The notes: generated by a model not told the origin, from the letters alone. DNA of 64,000 nt from a virus (IMGVR_UViG_3300034351_000048:16225-80224), one strand, 5' to 3'. Positions 16,719 to 26,503 are shown, numbered from the stretch's first letter. Translations and numbers: made by a program.

Positions 16719-18428
16719 ATGACACCAAGAACGATTACAAGATTAGCAGAAACCGCAAGTATACCAAATTTAGAAGATGTTGATTTCACACCGTTAATTG
16801 TAGCTAACGGCCCAAGTGGTGCTATAAGTAGTGTAACAGCCGACGCAGGAAATACAGGTGATGGAACAGTTGCATTTGCTAATGAACCTACAGCGGATTT
16901 GGATTTAGTTATAGATGTAACAACAACAGGTGTAGTTGGTGTAATGGCTTTTAGATATTCAATCGATGGGGGAACTAATTATTCAGATCCTATATCTTCT
17001 GTAGGTCAAACAAGTGGAGTAGCTTTTGATTTTATAGAAAACATGACTATAACTTTAACAGATGGAACATCACCTTTTACATTAGGTGATAAATGGTACG
17101 CTACAATGAATGGATCAATGTTGGCTAATTATCCTGTATTAGTAACTCCTGATTCTGTAGATACTATAGTTAAAGGCGGACATTTATATGACGCTATAAA
17201 GATGTATTTTAATGCGAGTGTAAATACTTATGGATCACCAGGAAGATGTTATGCTATAAGACCTACAAATGATAATGCGGGTAGTTTAGGAACTGTAACA
17301 AGTGTTATAACAGGTAATGGAACTATAGGAATCGCGGGGACACCTACACGAGATATGGAAATAAAAGTAGAAATAATATTAGTAGGCGGTCAATGTGCAA
17401 CGGCTAAATATAGATATTCTATAAACGGTGGAGATACTTGGAGTGATACTTATACAACCCCTGCATCTGGAACAGGTGTTTATATAGGTTATGGTGTAAC
17501 AGTTACATTTACAGATGGTTCGGCTCCAAGTTATAACATAGGAGATTATGCCGAAGTTACTGCAACAGCACCTTACGCAACTGATATATTAAAAGCATTT
17601 TCCGATAGTTTAAGCACTATATTAGTAAGAGATGATGTTAAATATAATGGAAATTTCGGGATGATATTAGTTGCAGAGGATACAGAATATTCAGAATGGC
17701 TATACATGACAGAAATTCTTGACCAAATTGAGGATGCGGGTTATCCACAATGGTGTATAATGCAACCGGATCAAAGAACCTCTGTTGAAACTGTTTCAGC
17801 ATGGGTTACAGATACAGTTAATGAAGCAACACCGTTTTTTGATAAAAGAATTGCTATAACACCATTTTCTATAAATACAAATCTATATACAAATAAGAAC
17901 TTTTCATCCATATTAATGGGTGTTTATTCAGTAGTTCCAGTAGGATTCGACGCAGGAGATATCAATTATGTAAATTTATTAGACTCAGGTATAACAAGTG
18001 TAGTTGATAAAGATGCTTTAAGAGCTTATAGAGATACTTTGGATGAGGCAAGATATGTAGTTGTATATGACAAACCAAATATTGACGGGGACTTTATAGC
18101 TAATTCAAACTTGATGAGTACAAGTGGTAGTTCATATAAATATATAAGAGATATTAGAGTAGCTAATAGAGTAAGAAGATTGGCACAGGTTAAAGGTGAT
18201 ACGATGTTGAAGAGGACTTATTTAAATAATGCCTCTTCTCTAATAGCAATAGCTACAGAAATAGAAACTTATATACTGAATAATACTCGTGGCCAAGTTA
18301 CAGATATTAATGTAGAAGTTCTTTCAAGTTTAACAGATTTACAGAATGGTACTGTTAGATTAAAAATAGTTATAGATAAAACATTATTGCTTGATGAATT
18401 AGATATAACAGTTCAATATAGCGCATAG
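16719..18428 (+). CDS. Tail sheath protein (DUF2586-like) with two inserted Ig-like repeats
   Basis: 569 residues; the contractile outer layer of the tail. Two related beta domains are inserted in the N-terminal half: about residues 35-140 (RYSIDGGTNYSDPI, DGTSPFTLGDKW) and about 190-285 (RYSINGGDTWSDTY, DGSAPSYNIGDYAE). The C-terminal half carries the sheath core with RDIRVANRVRRLAQV and the final strand domain. The inserts would be exposed on the tail surface. ATG follows AGGAGGG. Confidence 0.85.
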   Translation: MTPRTITRLAETASIPNLEDVDFTPLIVANGPSGAISSVTADAGNTGDGTVAFANEPTADLDLVIDVTTTGVVGVMAFRYSIDGGTNYSDPISSVGQTSGVAFDFIENMTITLTDGTSPFTLGDKWYATMNGSMLANYPVLVTPDSVDTIVKGGHLYDAIKMYFNASVNTYGSPGRCYAIRPTNDNAGSLGTVTSVITGNGTIGIAGTPTRDMEIKVEIILVGGQCATAKYRYSINGGDTWSDTYTTPASGTGVYIGYGVTVTFTDGSAPSYNIGDYAEVTATAPYATDILKAFSDSLSTILVRDDVKYNGNFGMILVAEDTEYSEWLYMTEILDQIEDAGYPQWCIMQPDQRTSVETVSAWVTDTVNEATPFFDKRIAITPFSINTNLYTNKNFSSILMGVYSVVPVGFDAGDINYVNLLDSGITSVVDKDALRAYRDTLDEARYVVVYDKPNIDGDFIANSNLMSTSGSSYKYIRDIRVANRVRRLAQVKGDTMLKRTYLNNASSLIAIATEIETYILNNTRGQVTDINVEVLSSLTDLQNGTVRLKIVIDKTLLLDELDITVQYSA

Positions 18429-18440
18429 GAGGTAATAAGA

Positions 18441-18914
18441 ATGGCAATAAGTAATTTTCCTGATTCAATCGGTGAGGTTATCGGTTGGAGTCAAATGGTT
18501 ATTACTATAAATGGAATAGTTTTCCCAGGTATACAAAGAATAAAAACACCTGATATAGAATTTGGAGTAGAAAACATTTATGGTCAAGGGGTAAGTGGTA
18601 TAGGTTATTCTGTAGGAAATACGGAACCAGATGTAGGTGCGATTGATGTATTAAAAGATAGTTATTTAGATATGTTAGTTCAATTAACTGCGAATGCTCA
18701 AGAAGTAGAATTAACAAATACACCATTGACAATTGTAATATCATCTGATCCAGATCAGAATGCTATCGTAGATCAAGTTATAGAAACATATAGAAATGTA
18801 AAAGTTACTAAGATAACTAAACCTGATATGAATCAAGGTGATAAATCATTTATGTATACTTTAGATTTAAGATTCCCTAATGAGGGTGATTTAGATATAA
18901 CAAGGAAAGTATAA
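18441..18914 (+). CDS. Tail tube protein
   Basis: 157 residues directly after the sheath gene, ATG behind AGGAGG. Beta-rich with a C-terminal pattern NVKVTKITKPDMNQGDKSFM typical of tube proteins of Mu/P2-like tails. It forms the inner hollow tube through which DNA passes. Confidence 0.75.
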   Translation: MAISNFPDSIGEVIGWSQMVITINGIVFPGIQRIKTPDIEFGVENIYGQGVSGIGYSVGNTEPDVGAIDVLKDSYLDMLVQLTANAQEVELTNTPLTIVISSDPDQNAIVDQVIETYRNVKVTKITKPDMNQGDKSFMYTLDLRFPNEGDLDITRKV

Positions 18915-18915
18915 T

Positions 18916-19509
18916 ATGGCATTTGAAACCCTTGTAAATACTTTAGGAAATATAGAAAACACAGTGGGGATTATAAGTGGTCAAATAGCGGATTACGATG
19001 TAAGACAAATAACAGGTCTAATCCCCAACCTGTTTTTGCAACATGGATGGTCTTCCACAATGTATTTAATTAATGCGTTGTATCTACCAGGAATACAAGA
19101 ATTTGAACCTCCTACTTTTGGAGGTGTAAATGATATATCCAATATGGATTATGAGGAAGTATATACACCTAATTATAGTTTTCCAATAGGTAGAAGATAT
19201 AAAAACGCTTCGGGTTCTAATAATTCTGATACACAAAGTGGGTATTTTAATGTATTAAGACAAGATTTAGTATCATTCTTAAGATGGATAGAAACACCAC
19301 AAGCAGACAAAAACAATATGTTGATATTAGAAGTTATGGGATCGGCAAGAGCCGAACCAACTGTAAATTCTATAACTGTTTATAAAAATGTAAAATTGAA
19401 AAGTTGTAAAGAATCTACAAGAAAACAAGGTGATAAGGCATATACGGGTAGGATCAATTTAATTTTTACAGAAAGACCTCATATTTATACGGCATTAGGG
19501 GAAGTTTAA
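18916..19509 (+). CDS. Tail protein of unknown role, 197 aa
   Basis: One base after the tube gene, so surely co-translated with it. No coiled coil or membrane segment; the last 70 residues (VYKNVKLKSCKESTRKQGDK) resemble a tube-like strand arrangement. Could be a second tube-fold protein such as a tube initiator or a baseplate component. Confidence 0.5.
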   Translation: MAFETLVNTLGNIENTVGIISGQIADYDVRQITGLIPNLFLQHGWSSTMYLINALYLPGIQEFEPPTFGGVNDISNMDYEEVYTPNYSFPIGRRYKNASGSNNSDTQSGYFNVLRQDLVSFLRWIETPQADKNNMLILEVMGSARAEPTVNSITVYKNVKLKSCKESTRKQGDKAYTGRINLIFTERPHIYTALGEV

Positions 19510-19511
19510 AT

Positions 19512-19540
19512 TTGACTTATTTTTAAATTTGTATTATTTT
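19512..19540 (+). promoter_or_regulatory. Promoter inside the tail operon
   Basis: TTGACT (19512-19517) with TATTTT 17 bases on (or TATTAT at 14). It lies in the 60-base gap before the small membrane protein and could give extra transcription of that gene and the chaperones. Confidence 0.5.
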
Positions 19541-19569
19541 AATTTAAAATATACAAAAAAGAGGAAAAT

Positions 19570-19860
19570 ATGACAAAAAATATAACTATTATAATATTAA
19601 TATTCGTAATATTAGTATTATTTATAAACACTAACCAAAATAATCTAAGCTCACAAGAATTAAAAATAGATACTGTAATTTTCAGTGATTCTACACAAGA
19701 TATATATGATGAATACCAAGAAATACTCAACAAAAATAATCCAAATACAAGTGATTTAAAGCGTCTTAATTCAATCTTTTTAACAATTATGTATGATAAC
19801 ATTAAAAATCAACAAAAGGTGTATAATAACCTTAAAATTTTAACTAAAAGTTGTAAATAA
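19570..19860 (+). CDS. Membrane-anchored small protein, 96 aa
   Basis: Single N-terminal hydrophobic helix (about residues 5-20) followed by a soluble helical region. Such a protein is unexpected between tail genes and has its own possible promoter at 19512. It may be a moron-type gene acting at the envelope, for example in superinfection exclusion, but this is inference. Confidence 0.55.
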   Translation: MTKNITIIILIFVILVLFINTNQNNLSSQELKIDTVIFSDSTQDIYDEYQEILNKNNPNTSDLKRLNSIFLTIMYDNIKNQQKVYNNLKILTKSCK

Positions 19861-19871
19861 TCGGAGGAAAT

Positions 19872-20276
19872 ATGATAAAAATAGAGGAAAAAACAAATTA
19901 TCAACAAAGAATTGATAAGGTAATCAAAGAAGAAAAAGAGAAAAGACACAATCTTTTTGATTGGGAATTGGAAATACCTGAAGAAGATGGAAAACATATA
20001 GATTCAGAAGGCAATAAATATAACATTTATTATTGTGTATATAGAATGCCTACTTCACAAGAATTTAAAGAGATAAAAAAGAAAGCAAGCCTCTTTAATT
20101 CGGGTAAATTACAAGATTTTGATAATGAAGATATACTCCAAAATTGTTGTATATTTCCAACATTTCAGGAAATGCAACGTTTTGAAGAGGCACATTTAGG
20201 AACTTTTGATGAATTAGTAAAAGAAATTATATCTAAGACAAGTTTAAATGCGGTTAGCCGCTCAAAAAAGTTGTAG
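19872..20276 (+). CDS. Tail assembly chaperone (short form, gpG-like)
   Basis: 134 residues, ATG behind CGGAGG. It lies before the tape measure gene, where nearly all long-tailed phages encode a chaperone pair joined by programmed frameshift. The end contains the heptamer A AAA AAG at 20264-20270, two codons before its stop. The pattern MPTSQEFKEIKKKA fits the helical chaperone type. The protein coats the tape measure before tail assembly. Confidence 0.75.
   Translation: MIKIEEKTNYQQRIDKVIKEEKEKRHNLFDWELEIPEEDGKHIDSEGNKYNIYYCVYRMPTSQEFKEIKKKASLFNSGKLQDFDNEDILQNCCIFPTFQEMQRFEEAHLGTFDELVKEIISKTSLNAVSRSKKL
20264..20270 (+). promoter_or_regulatory. Programmed -1 ribosomal frameshift site
   Basis: A AAA AAG in the zero frame of the chaperone gene is the canonical X XXY YYZ slippery site used by dnaX and many phages. 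Slipping back one base continues in an open frame from 20270 to 20596. GTAG/CTAC downstream could form a weak hairpin. Confidence 0.8.
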
Positions 20277-20596
20277 ACTATGGTAAGGACTACTTTAAAG
20301 AGAACGAGCTGTTCAATTATTTGATTGAAACTTTCTTTGTACAAGATTATATTAAAAATAATCTTAGAAATAATGTATTTTATAGAATAAAAAAGAATGT
20401 ATTAGCTCTCTTTGGTAAGGAACCTAAAAATAAAGTAAACGAGTTTTTTACTAAAGATATAAATAAAGTAGATGTGTTCTCTGATGAATACCTTACCGCG
20501 GTTGGATATGTGTTATCCTTAAGAGATTTCTTTAAGGATATAATAAGAGATGGAACTATGGAAGCCTTAGCAGAGGTGTTGAAAAAGGTAAAATAA
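20270..20596 (+). CDS. Tail assembly chaperone frameshift extension (gpT-like part)
   Basis: Open frame entered by -1 frameshift at 20270, adding 108 residues (begins VVDYGKDYFK, ends LAEVLKKVK) to make a 241-residue fusion. It lacks a good ribosome binding site of its own; the TTG at 20321 is unlikely to be a real start. It ends exactly one base before the tape measure start. Confidence 0.75.
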   Translation, partial: VVDYGKDYFKENELFNYLIETFFVQDYIKNNLRNNVFYRIKKNVLALFGKEPKNKVNEFFTKDINKVDVFSDEYLTAVGYVLSLRDFFKDIIRDGTMEALAEVLKKVK

Positions 20597-23500
20597 ATGG
20601 CTAAAAATGTAGATGTTTCGATACATTTTCTAACAAAAGGTAAAGATGCTGTTTTAAACTCTATGAAGAGTATAACAGGTTCTATTGGGCATATGGCTAA
20701 AGTAGGTGCCGTTCAACTTGGTAATTTCTTCAAAGATTCTATTCAACTTGGCCAAGATTTTGAAATGGCTATTACACAAGTAGGAGTTACAGCGGGAGCT
20801 ACAGAAGAAGAATTTAATCAATTGTCTGAAGCCGCTAAAAAAGCAGGTGAAACAACTATGTTTACAGCCGTCGAATCCGCGGATGCTTTAAATAATTTAG
20901 CCTCTGCGGGTTTTGGTGTTAAAGGTTCTATAGATTTATTACAACCAACTTTAAAATTAGCAGTTGGAGGAAATTTAAGTTTAGAAAAATCATCTAAGGT
21001 TGTAACAGCCGCATTAAAAGGATTTGGAGTTGAAAGCGAAAATGCTGAGGGGCTTTTAGATAAATTATTAAAAACTACTCAAGTAAGTAGTATCAAAATG
21101 GGTGATTTAACGGCTGTTTTAGGTAATATGAGTGCTAAAGTAGTAGTATTCCAAGGGCACATTGAAGGTTTTATAGGGACTTCACTCGCAATGGCGGGTG
21201 CTTTAAAAGATTCAGGTATATCAGCAAGCAAGGCTGGGACTGATGTTGCGAGGTTAGTTGAGAGGTTTGGTGCGGCGGGTGAAAAGGAATCTGTAATAGC
21301 CAGTTTATTTGAAGGAGATGCGAAGGCTTTATTTGATACCGAAGGTAAAATGCTTGATGTTTTGGATATTGTAGATAAGTTTCAAGAAAAATTTAAAGGT
21401 TTTAAAAATGAAGGGTTATTATTTAAGGATTTAAATTCTACTTTTGAGAATTTAATGCCAAGATTCAATGAGTTATTACCTGACACTCAATCCGCATTAG
21501 ATGCTATAACTCAATTATACGCGGCTCATCCTGATCAATTAAAAAAAATAATGGAAACTTTTAATAAGACTTCTAAAGATTCTCAAAAGGATTTTTTAAT
21601 AGAGACACTTAATAAAAGTCAACAATCCTTAAATGCTTTAGGAAGACTTGGTACCGAAGGGGCTGTATCTTTTATAGGAAACTTGATAAAAGATAATGAG
21701 GAAATGTCAGAAAGATTCTTCAATAGTTTAGGCAAGTTTACAGATGCGGATACTTGGAACATAATGAAAGATTTATTAGGAACAAAAGGTCTTTCTACTT
21801 TCTTCACATTAGTTAATCAAGGAACTGATAACATAAGAGCTAACGCTAAAAAAATAAATGAAGCAAGTGGGGAATTAGCCGCGGCCGAAAAAAAGTTCAA
21901 TGATACTCTAAAAGGTCAAGTGGCTTTATTTCAATCGGCATGGCAAGGATTTCAATTAAGAACATCTGATCAATTACAAAGTACTATAAAAAATACTATA
22001 GGAGGCGTTAGAAATTTATTATTTGGTGGGGAAGAAGTTCAAATTCCAGTGGATTTAGGCCTGGATGAGGCTGATAAGTTTATAAGTCAAAAATTAAATG
22101 AAGGTTTTCAAAAAGTTGATGGAAAACTTGTAAAAAAAGGTTTGTTAGATTTAATTGATTTAGAAGCTATAGGAAACGCATTTAAAGGCCTTATGGATAG
22201 TGCTTTAAGTATGGCAAATAAACTTGTTCCAATTATAACAGATATATTTGATAAATTCAAAACAGGTGATTTTGGTGGAATTGTTACAATAATAATGGAT
22301 ATGGTAATTAAAGGATTAAATAAAATGGCTGAAAGGATACCCGCCATTATAAACTCTATTGCGGAAGCTTTACCTGGGATAATAACTTCCTTAGCAACAT
22401 CTTTGCCTAAAATAGCTACAGCTTTAACAAAGATATTAACTACTTTATTAAGTAGTTTTATAAAAGTATTACCGAATATAATAGAAGCAATATTAACAGA
22501 ATTACCTAAAATTATCGAGGCGATATTAACAGAATTACCTAAAATTGTTGAAATGTTAATTGGGTTATTACCTGATATTGTAGAATCTTTAAGTGCCTTA
22601 TTACCAAATCTTATTAATACTATAATAAGTGTTTTACCTCAAATAATAAATTCTATAATTCAACTATTGCCTACATTGATAAATAGTATTATAGGAATAT
22701 TACCAACGTTAATAAATGCTATTGTGGAATTATTACCTGGCCTTATTGCTGGTATTTTAGCTCTTTTACCAGGTTTAATTGAAAATATAATTGGGTTATT
22801 ACCAACATTGATTCAAGCTATAATATCCCTTATACCCGAACTTATTGGTGGTATAATTGAAGTTTTACCATATCTTATTCAATCTTTAGTAGAATTATTA
22901 CCTGGTATCATTACAGGGATTATTGATCTTTTACCTGGGTTGATAGAATCTATTATTTCACTATTACCAACATTAATTGAGGCTATTGTAACTTTAATAC
23001 CTACTTTAATAGATACAATAGTTAATTTAATTCCAATTATTATAAATTCTATTATTACAATGATACCAGAAATAATAAATTCAATAGTTGAGGCAATACC
23101 TCAAATTATAAATTCAATAGTCGAAGCTATTCCACAGATTATAACTTCTATATTAGATGCTTTGCCTGAAATAATAATGAGTATTATTGAAGCTATACCA
23201 GATATAATATTATCAATAGTTGAGGCAATACCTCAAATTATAACAGCAATAAATGAAAAAGCTCCTGATATAATATTAGCAATTTTAAAGGAACTTCCAA
23301 GAATAATTAAAGTCTTAGTGTTTGATTTACCTAAACAAATAATAGACGCGTTAATAGCTCAAGTTCCTAAATTAGCAACCGCGTTAGGTAAAGCCATATC
23401 TGGGGTTTTTAGTGGCATTAGTGGTTTTTTTGATAATTTATTTGGTAAAAGTGGCCCTCAAAAAAAAGCTAACGGTGGATTAATAACAGGCCCAAGTTCA

Positions 23501-23818
23501 CCATTAGATTCTATTCCAGCTTTATTAACAGGTGGCGAGTTTGTAGTAAATGCGGATTCTACAAGGAAATTTTTACCTTTATTGGAACAAATAAATACAA
23601 ACGGGTTTCCTAAATTCGCTACAGGTGGCAAGGTAGAATTACCAAATATTACACCTACAAATGTTACAAATATGGGAAGTGAAACACAAAATAAAAACGT
23701 TAGTTTAAGTATAGGTAATATAAGTATAAATGGTGTAAAGAGTGATATAAACGCATCAGAATTGGCTGCTATGATAAAGAAAGAAATAGCAGACGAATTA
23801 AATTTATTGATATCGTAG
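20597..23818 (+). CDS. Tail tape measure protein, 1073 aa
   Basis: Sets tail length. The N-terminal region (about residues 20-270) has the TP901-type core (FEMAITQVGVTAGATEEEF, AGFGVKGSIDLLQPTLKLA). A middle region follows, then 26 hydrophobic 11-residue repeats (about 625-910), then GISGFFDNLFGKSG and a C-terminal Gly-rich motif GGLITGPSSPLDSIPALL common in tape measures. By the usual 1.5 angstrom per residue the tail would be about 160 nm. It follows the chaperones by zero bases. Confidence 0.9.
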   Translation: MAKNVDVSIHFLTKGKDAVLNSMKSITGSIGHMAKVGAVQLGNFFKDSIQLGQDFEMAITQVGVTAGATEEEFNQLSEAAKKAGETTMFTAVESADALNNLASAGFGVKGSIDLLQPTLKLAVGGNLSLEKSSKVVTAALKGFGVESENAEGLLDKLLKTTQVSSIKMGDLTAVLGNMSAKVVVFQGHIEGFIGTSLAMAGALKDSGISASKAGTDVARLVERFGAAGEKESVIASLFEGDAKALFDTEGKMLDVLDIVDKFQEKFKGFKNEGLLFKDLNSTFENLMPRFNELLPDTQSALDAITQLYAAHPDQLKKIMETFNKTSKDSQKDFLIETLNKSQQSLNALGRLGTEGAVSFIGNLIKDNEEMSERFFNSLGKFTDADTWNIMKDLLGTKGLSTFFTLVNQGTDNIRANAKKINEASGELAAAEKKFNDTLKGQVALFQSAWQGFQLRTSDQLQSTIKNTIGGVRNLLFGGEEVQIPVDLGLDEADKFISQKLNEGFQKVDGKLVKKGLLDLIDLEAIGNAFKGLMDSALSMANKLVPIITDIFDKFKTGDFGGIVTIIMDMVIKGLNKMAERIPAIINSIAEALPGIITSLATSLPKIATALTKILTTLLSSFIKVLPNIIEAILTELPKIIEAILTELPKIVEMLIGLLPDIVESLSALLPNLINTIISVLPQIINSIIQLLPTLINSIIGILPTLINAIVELLPGLIAGILALLPGLIENIIGLLPTLIQAIISLIPELIGGIIEVLPYLIQSLVELLPGIITGIIDLLPGLIESIISLLPTLIEAIVTLIPTLIDTIVNLIPIIINSIITMIPEIINSIVEAIPQIINSIVEAIPQIITSILDALPEIIMSIIEAIPDIILSIVEAIPQIITAINEKAPDIILAILKELPRIIKVLVFDLPKQIIDALIAQVPKLATALGKAISGVFSGISGFFDNLFGKSGPQKKANGGLITGPSSPLDSIPALLTGGEFVVNADSTRKFLPLLEQINTNGFPKFATGGKVELPNITPTNVTNMGSETQNKNVSLSIGNISINGVKSDINASELAAMIKKEIADELNLLIS
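22469..23326 (+). repeat. 26 tandem 33-bp (11-residue) repeats in the tape measure
   Basis: Unit pattern [LI]P-x-[IL]-[IV]-x-x-[IL]-[IVL]-x-x, for example LPTLINSIIGI and IPQIITSILDA. 26 units fill 858 bases without a single insertion or deletion. DNA copies have diverged, so selection keeps the 11-residue period. The segment is highly hydrophobic with a Pro every 11 residues. Confidence 0.9.
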
Positions 23819-23826
23819 GTTAAAAA

Positions 23827-25182
23827 ATGGCAAGAGTTACTTATGATTTAAAAATATACGATGGAACATTAACACCTAAGTTAAATATACCTGGAGTAAC
23901 AAAAGTTACTGTTAAACGTAAGCTTGAAGAACCAAGTGAAATAGAGATAATATTACCTACTTATGAGAATTTACCAAGAAAGTCAATAAAATTTGGAGAT
24001 AAAATAGTTTGGAAACGTGGTTATGATGATGAAAATGAAACGGTGTTTATAGGTTATGTTACAGAAATGACTGAAGAACAGCCTTATACGATAAGAGGGA
24101 AAGATATTCTATATTTTATTTTCAGAAATACAAATACAGTACCCCCTGTATTTAGAAGAACTGATTCTCTTTTATATATTAATGAATTTTTTTCAGAATT
24201 ATTAAAAGATCCTTCTCATAAAACAAGAATAAAAGTTGATTGGACATTAAAAAATAATTTTTTTCCAATGACACGGTTATTTTATACGTATGGAACTCCT
24301 AGTTATAAATTTTATTTTGATAGACTAAAATTAATAACAATACCGAGAATAAATTACTATATGGATTTTAATGATGAGGAAGAAGAGGTATTAACTTTTT
24401 TTGAAGATTTAAATTTAGTAGCAATACCTCGGGTTACTATTTCTGATAATAATATCATTTCAAAATCTTTAAAATTAAAAAAACAAGTTCAAAAAAATAT
24501 AAGGGTTTTTGTATATCAAGTATCGCCTTACACTGATTATAATGATGAAGGAAGAAAAAAATATGATTACAATGTGACTATGTATCCTCCAAGAGGATTT
24601 AATTACACATTGAAACAAAAAACTGACTTCCCTTCAATATATGAGATCGTAGAAACTGCTTCTAACGTGGTTGTTAATACTACTGTTGATTTGGCAAAAT
24701 CCCCATTAGATTTGACTCTTGTTGCAACAGATCTTGATCGGGATGCGTCAATGCGATTATATGCAGTAAAAAAAGAAAATGAAAAAGAAATTGTCACAAC
24801 TGGATTATTAAATCCCGATACATTAGAAGTAGAAATAGTAGAGTTTTATTTGAAAGTTAGTGATGTTAAAAGATTAAGAGATAATGCCATAGAAAAAGAA
24901 AGAGACCCGTTAACAGGAGAGGAAAGGGGCAGGTTTAATCCCAAGGATTATGCTATAGAACAATGGAAAAAACTTACATTGTTCAATGGGTTAGTAGGTG
25001 GAGAATTCACAATATTTGGTAAACCACTTGTAAAGCCTGGAGACAAAATTGATTTAATATTAACTAATTTAGAAGAATATCATTTTGGTCAATATGTCTC
25101 TGAAGTTGAGGATATAACCTATCAAGGTATAAAACAAAAAATAACTTTGAGAGAAAGGGATATAAATGAGTCAGCTAGTTAA
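23827..25182 (+). CDS. Baseplate hub protein (gpD-like)
   Basis: 451 residues after the tape measure. The start (LTPKLNIPGVTKVTVKRKLE, SEIEIILPTYE, FGDKIVWKRG, FIGYVTEM) is typical of hub proteins with a tube-like N-terminal fold; the C-terminal part contains FTIFGKPLVKPGDKIDLI and GQYVSEVED, typical of gp27/gpD domain. Joins tube and spike. The stop overlaps the next start. Confidence 0.7.
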   Translation: MARVTYDLKIYDGTLTPKLNIPGVTKVTVKRKLEEPSEIEIILPTYENLPRKSIKFGDKIVWKRGYDDENETVFIGYVTEMTEEQPYTIRGKDILYFIFRNTNTVPPVFRRTDSLLYINEFFSELLKDPSHKTRIKVDWTLKNNFFPMTRLFYTYGTPSYKFYFDRLKLITIPRINYYMDFNDEEEEVLTFFEDLNLVAIPRVTISDNNIISKSLKLKKQVQKNIRVFVYQVSPYTDYNDEGRKKYDYNVTMYPPRGFNYTLKQKTDFPSIYEIVETASNVVVNTTVDLAKSPLDLTLVATDLDRDASMRLYAVKKENEKEIVTTGLLNPDTLEVEIVEFYLKVSDVKRLRDNAIEKERDPLTGEERGRFNPKDYAIEQWKKLTLFNGLVGGEFTIFGKPLVKPGDKIDLILTNLEEYHFGQYVSEVEDITYQGIKQKITLRERDINESAS

Positions 25183-25882
25183 TTCTATACAAAAAGCTAT
25201 ATATAAAACAATGGATAAACAATGTAAAATAATTGTAGGTACTATAACTGAAATCGACGAGGAAAATTATTCATGTACTATTGAATCAGGGGAAAAAACA
25301 TATCAAGGAGTTGAATTAGATACTATCCATTTAGAAGAAGAGAATAAGTTGTTTAGGAGTATTATAATAATACCTGAAATAAGCTCTTATTGTGTAGCTA
25401 TATCATACAGAGACGATCAAATAAGTTTAATATCGGCTAAATTGATAGATAGGATTTTAATTGGTAATAAAGAAAATGATTTTGTTTTCACTATAGATAT
25501 AATAAACAATACTTTTGATTTACAAAGTGGGGAAGATATAAACATTAATATAACAGATAGTACTATAAATATTACAAATAAAAATTCAAGTGCGGTTTTA
25601 GAAAACGATAAAATAACTGTTAATTCTACAGCATTAGAACTAAATGGAAACGGTGAATCCGCACCTTTAGGGGATACTATATCAAGTGCCTTAGCTTCTA
25701 CTTTAGGATATATAAGTGACACTTTAGGATTTATTACATCACATACACATGTTGATCCTATAAGTGGATTATTGCCTATAAACCCTGCGGATATACCATT
25801 TATAACCGCAAAACAAGGAGAAGTTTCGGCGTTACAAGGACAAGAAAGCACGTGGAAAAGCACAAAAACGAAATTGGAGTAA
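25166..25882 (+). CDS. Baseplate spike protein (gpV-like)
   Basis: 238 residues. N-terminal OB-like segment (VGTITEIDEENYSCTIESG), central beta-helix-like repeats (INNTFDLQSGEDININITD), and a C-terminal region with SHTHVDPISG, a common motif of central spikes. It would cap the tube and pierce the envelope. Overlaps the hub gene by 17 bases. Confidence 0.65.
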   Translation: MSQLVNSIQKAIYKTMDKQCKIIVGTITEIDEENYSCTIESGEKTYQGVELDTIHLEEENKLFRSIIIIPEISSYCVAISYRDDQISLISAKLIDRILIGNKENDFVFTIDIINNTFDLQSGEDININITDSTINITNKNSSAVLENDKITVNSTALELNGNGESAPLGDTISSALASTLGYISDTLGFITSHTHVDPISGLLPINPADIPFITAKQGEVSALQGQESTWKSTKTKLE

Positions 25883-25888
25883 TTTAAA

Positions 25889-26503
25889 ATGGCTACAAAT
25901 TTACCATTAACGTTAAACGATCCTACATATTTATCACAACTTGGTGTTGCTTCTTATGACAATACAAGAATTTATGTTCCAACGGGTTATACTGATGAGT
26001 ATATTAATCAAGAATTTTGGGAAAATAGAGTTGTAATTAATGGTAATATAATAAATTTTCCAATTTCTATTACAAATATGACTGCTAAAAACAGAATATT
26101 TGAATACCCTGTAGAATCTGGATTAGGAAACGGGTTAGAATTTTCAGGTAGGGATCCTTATTCTTTTACTATAAATATTAAAATTCTTGATGATACTACG
26201 TATACATACGAAAGTTCTTTAAATCTGATATTAAATCTATTAAATACATCTGTTAATGAACAATTAACCATAGTGCATCCTTTATTACTACAACATGGAA
26301 TAAATCAATTTTATGTGTTAGGTTGGTCTAAAACAGATATAGATAGAACAAGTGAGATTAATATTAGTTGTAAAGAATACAGAGATAATTTTGTAGAATT
26401 TTTAGGTTCGTTTATTTATGAAAATGATGAACAAGATATTAATAATAATTTAAATCCAACATTAATTGATGAGTTTACAAATTATTTAGAATCTTTATCT
26501 TAA
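25889..26503 (+). CDS. Baseplate-region protein, 204 aa
   Basis: Beta-rich protein between spike and wedge genes. The segment SGRDPYSFTINIKILDDTTY and HPLLLQHGINQFYVLGWS resembles DUF6046-like proteins of phage baseplates, but I am not certain. Its place suggests a baseplate component. Confidence 0.5.
   Translation: MATNLPLTLNDPTYLSQLGVASYDNTRIYVPTGYTDEYINQEFWENRVVINGNIINFPISITNMTAKNRIFEYPVESGLGNGLEFSGRDPYSFTINIKILDDTTYTYESSLNLILNLLNTSVNEQLTIVHPLLLQHGINQFYVLGWSKTDIDRTSEINISCKEYRDNFVEFLGSFIYENDEQDINNNLNPTLIDEFTNYLESLS

Noticed and set aside
20321-20596. Independent gene starting with TTG at 20321
   Set aside because: No ribosome binding site; the frame is open upstream to the slippery site, so it is explained as the frameshift extension.
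22469-23326. Repeats considered as a CRISPR array or DNA-level tandem repeat
   Set aside because: The 33-base units are diverged in DNA and conserved only as protein pattern; no constant repeat and spacer structure.
25417-25863. Long minus-strand open frame opposite the spike gene
   Set aside because: No ribosome binding site and composition typical of an antisense shadow; the plus-strand frame has clear spike motifs.
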